Assembly (NCBI GenBank): GCA_900766135.1
Contig: CAAFUF010000006.1
Location: 62,001-126,000, forward strand
Direction: 5' to 3'
Origin: Paenibacillaceae bacterium
GTDB taxonomy: Bacteria > Bacillota > Bacilli > Paenibacillales > Paenibacillaceae
Length of the DNA stretch: 64,000 nt
The position numbers and the translations under genes were made by a program. This document shows positions 61,764 to 64,000 of the stretch, piece by piece. Every line of letters begins with the position of its first letter. The first letter of the stretch is position 1. The notes under the pieces were generated by a model, which was given only the letters and a program-made list of their open reading frames with translations, searched no databases and was not told the origin of the DNA.

Positions 61764-62441
61764 TTATTCCCTCAATACATAACCGGCGCCTCTGACAGTA
61801 TGAATAAGGCGAGGTTCATTCTGCGCTTCCAGCTTACTCCGCAAATAGCCTACATATACCTCCAAAACGTTTGACTCCCCTCGAAAATCGAATCCCCATA
61901 CTCTTTCCATAAGCAGCTCCCGGGTCAAAACTTGCTGAGGATGTTTCATGAAAAAACAGAGGAGATTAAACTCGGTTGTGGAAAATTCAATCGTACGCGA
62001 TCCTCGAAATGCCTGACGCGTTGAAAGATCGAGTACCAGATCAGAAAAGATCAGTTTTTCGTCTTCCTTCTTCTGATGATCAAGTCGCCGTAACAAAGCT
62101 TTAACCCTTGCAACTAACTCTTCAAACGCAAAAGGTTTAACCAAATAATCGTCAGCGCCTGTCTCAAGGCCATGGACCCGATCTGCAATGGAATCCATAC
62201 CGGTAACCATAAGAATTGGAATGCCCGCATCTTTCCGTAACCTTTTGCAAACTTCCAACCCATCAAGATCAGGCATCATGATATCCAGAATGATTAAATC
62301 CGGCTCATCTTCCAGCACCAGATTAAGGCCTTCTTTCCCTCCGTTCGCAACAGTGACCTCGTATCCTTCATATGTTAATCCCCTTCGAATCATGGTCGAT
62401 ATCGTCTTATCGTCATCTATTATAAGAATTTTGGCACCCAC
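61764..62441 (-). CDS. OmpR-family response regulator (CusR-like)
   Basis: 225 aa. Receiver DDDKT acidic pair, acceptor Asp in LIILDIMMP, and KPFAFEEL lysine, then a C-terminal winged helix (EFNLLCFFMKHPQQVLTRELLMERVWG). A complete, canonical regulator that pairs with the next gene's kinase. GTG start with GGTGA upstream. Confidence 0.94.
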   Translation of the reverse strand: MGAKILIIDDDKTISTMIRRGLTYEGYEVTVANGGKEGLNLVLEDEPDLIILDIMMPDLDGLEVCKRLRKDAGIPILMVTGMDSIADRVHGLETGADDYLVKPFAFEELVARVKALLRRLDHQKKEDEKLIFSDLVLDLSTRQAFRGSRTIEFSTTEFNLLCFFMKHPQQVLTRELLMERVWGFDFRGESNVLEVYVGYLRSKLEAQNEPRLIHTVRGAGYVLRE

Positions 62442-62504
62442 TAACTTTTCACCTCTCCACTGCCCCCATGACTGCCTGCATTATTTATTGTAGGCCGAAG
62501 GTTT

Positions 62505-62900
62505 TTATTTATACTTTTCTGTTGTGTCTCGAACAACCATTGTCCCTTGGTACCTTCCCATTTGGCTAGTAAACCGGTAGCTCCCTGCTTCATTAGGAAA
62601 CAGCTCAACTATAGCCTTTTGTCCGTACGGCAGCACGATACTTTTATGATAATGGGGGAACATGACCAATTCTGAATAAGCCGTCTTTTCCTCCCTGATA
62701 AATTCCATACGGACAGGTTTACCACGTTGTACAACAATCGTATTCGGTATGTACTTTCCATTCACGCGGATCTTTACTTCTTGATAACCTGATGGGCTGA
62801 GAATAATGTGGTGTTTCTTTTTTTTCCTAAATAAGAAACCGATACTCCCGACAATAAACAGTAGAATTAATAAATTACCTCCCCATTGATAAATGCTCAT
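62505..62900 (-). CDS. Membrane-anchored cupredoxin-domain protein
   Basis: 131 aa. One membrane helix (LLILLFIVGSIGFLF) then a cupredoxin-like beta-barrel (PNTIVVQRGKPVRMEFIR, YRFTSQMGRYQGTMVV). The Met/His ligands usual in plastocyanin-like copper proteins are only partly visible (HYHKS; QMGRYQGTM), so copper binding is plausible, not proven. Located 63 bases upstream of the two-component pair on the same strand, after the copZ terminator. The ATG at 62900 is one of several possible starts. Confidence 0.72.
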   Translation of the reverse strand: MSIYQWGGNLLILLFIVGSIGFLFRKKKKHHIILSPSGYQEVKIRVNGKYIPNTIVVQRGKPVRMEFIREEKTAYSELVMFPHYHKSIVLPYGQKAIVELFPNEAGSYRFTSQMGRYQGTMVVRDTTEKYK

Positions 62901-63037
62901 GGAGTTCCCCGCTTTCAAAAATTTCATCTTTATGCCAGTTATTATAATCAACAAAGATAAGTTTGTTATGAGATTAACCTGAGAAATAAATAAGAAGTAA
63001 TTTCGGCTCAAGCCAACCTACCATGATATCACTACCG

Positions 63038-63068
63038 CAAAAAACAAGCACTCAATCGAGTGCTTGTT
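63038..63068 (-). terminator. Terminator of copA-copZ
   Basis: A perfect 11-bp stem (AACAAGCACTC/GAGTGCTTGTT) with a 4-nt loop and six T on the minus strand. Confidence 0.92.
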
Positions 63069-63104
63069 CGTAACTGGCATTCAAAGAAATATTGAACTAA
63101 TCAT

Positions 63105-63302
63105 TTAATTTACTTTATAGCCTGTCTTGTTAATGGCTTCTTTAATCTCATCCAAAGAAACTTTATTATCGTCGAACTCAACTGCAACGGATTTGGAAGC
63201 TAAATCAACTTCACACGATGCACCAACATTCTCTACTGATGTTTCCACCTTTTTAGCGCAGCCTCCACAGTGCATACCTTCAACGATTAAATTTGCTTTC
63301 AT
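63105..63302 (-). CDS. copZ: Copper chaperone CopZ
   Basis: 65 aa heavy-metal-associated fold with the M-H-C12-G-G-C15 metal loop. Carries Cu(I) to the CopA pump encoded just upstream. GGAGGT before ATG 63302 supports this start. Confidence 0.94.
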   Translation of the reverse strand: MKANLIVEGMHCGGCAKKVETSVENVGASCEVDLASKSVAVEFDDNKVSLDEIKEAINKTGYKVN

Positions 63303-63345
63303 GTTTGTTACCTCCATATTTTGATTTCGTTTTTGAATTCACTTT

Positions 63346-64000
63346 TTATAATTTTACTCTTTGCAGACGAAGCGAATTAAGCACGACGGATACAGAACTA
63401 AAGGCCATCGCTGCCCCCGCAAGCCATGGGGCTAAGAACCCCAGAGCCGCAATCGGAATTCCCAACGAGTTATAAGCCAAGGCCCAAAAGAAGTTTTGTC
63501 TAATATTGCTCATGGTTTTACGACTCATATAGATCGCATCCGGAATGCTGTTTAGATCTCCCCGCATTAAGGTAACATCCGCTGCTTCCATGGCCACATC
63601 GGTACCTGTACCAATAGCCATACCTATGTCCGCAGTAGCAAGAGCAGGGGCATCATTAATGCCGTCACCTACCATCGCCACTTTTTTGCCTTGAGCTTGC
63701 AGCTTCTTGACTTCTTCTGCCTTACCTTCAGGCAAAACCTCCGCTAATACGTGTTCAATACCTACTTCTTTGGCGATGGCGTTAGCCGTTCTTTGGTTAT
63801 CCCCTGTAATCATGACAACTTCAATACCCAGTTGTTTTAATCTCGAGACAGCTGCTTTTGAGGTTTCTTTAATTGTATCGGCAACCGCAACCAGCCCAGC
63901 ATAGGCACCATCTATAGCAACCAGCATTGCCGTCTTTCCTCCCGTCTCCAGGTCCTCCATATTGGAAATCGCCTCAGTATAAGCGATATTCCGAGAAGCT
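63346..64000 (-). CDS. copA: Copper-translocating P-type ATPase, C-terminal part
   Basis: Only the last ~218 residues are in the window and the frame stays open to the right edge. The hinge motifs TGDN and GDGINDAPAL, and the final two membrane helices, match P1B copper ATPases. The gene is transcribed toward copZ, so copA-copZ form an operon ended by the terminator at 63038. Confidence 0.93.
   Translation of the reverse strand, partial: ASRNIAYTEAISNMEDLETGGKTAMLVAIDGAYAGLVAVADTIKETSKAAVSRLKQLGIEVVMITGDNQRTANAIAKEVGIEHVLAEVLPEGKAEEVKKLQAQGKKVAMVGDGINDAPALATADIGMAIGTGTDVAMEAADVTLMRGDLNSIPDAIYMSRKTMSNIRQNFFWALAYNSLGIPIAALGFLAPWLAGAAMAFSSVSVVLNSLRLQRVKL

Noticed and set aside
1..64000. Insertion sequences or transposases
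   Set aside because: No transposase-like protein or terminal inverted repeats were found; mobility genes are tyrosine recombinases and conjugation genes only.

Overview
The window looks like part of a chromosome of a low-to-mid GC Gram-positive spore-former, most likely Paenibacillaceae. I infer this from strong AGGAGG-type ribosome binding sites, frequent GTG/TTG starts, a copper-amine-oxidase 'stalk' protein, a Tcp-type (Gram-positive) conjugation machine, ArsR/PhoP-type regulation and a Bacillales-style ars locus. I saw no tRNA, rRNA, CRISPR array or transposase. Almost every gene is on the minus strand.

Region 1 (1-8344): two related tyrosine recombinases, one cut by the left window edge, bracket a small AT-rich island. 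It holds an Eco57I-like adenine-N6 methyltransferase, closed by its own terminator. After it comes a tightly coupled three-gene unit: a very large protein with two GHKL ATPase domains (the second a histidine kinase core), a stand-alone receiver protein, and an HNH nuclease. A small orphan gene follows. This unit is the best candidate for an undescribed defence system: two-component signalling wired to a nuclease.

Region 2 (8345-42174): an integrative/conjugative element. The integrase end is followed by small accessory genes (zinc ribbon, a nucleotidyltransferase-type toxin/antitoxin-like pair, small orphans). A leftward operon of almost 30 kb then starts near 39.3 kb. It encodes a VirD4-like ATPase, a replication-relaxation protein, TcpC, a small two-helix membrane protein, TcpE, VirB4, VirB6-like and VirB1-like (SLT/M23) proteins, and a D12-class adenine methylase. 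In the same operon is a full Tad-like (type IVc) pilus machine: CpaB, three CpaE/TadZ-like proteins, the TadA ATPase, a fused TadB-TadC platform, a pilin-like protein and membrane-anchored minor subunits. Two large secreted proteins complete it. Two AT-rich orphan genes (39.6-41.0 kb) and a sigma-like regulator pair lie at the right end, together with 11-bp-phased TGACCT arrays.

Region 3 (42236-57705): an arsenic island. It contains arsM with its own terminator and an ArsR-type operator; arsR plus a small Cys-tailed protein; arsN-like acetyltransferase, a Cys-rich MarR regulator and arsO-like monooxygenase; and arsR-acr3-arsC-arsD-arsA-HesB-like-phosphatase. Beside it lies a phosphate uptake operon pstSCAB-phoU with a four-repeat Pho box, followed by a receiver-degenerate regulator. 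A second orphan regulator is divergent from pstS, and a third arsR ends convergently with it.

Region 4 (58025-64000): a SHOCT membrane protein, a coiled-coil M23 hydrolase, a MarR regulator, a CusRS-like two-component system, a membrane cupredoxin, and copZ-copA (copA runs off the right edge). This is a copper/envelope stress block.
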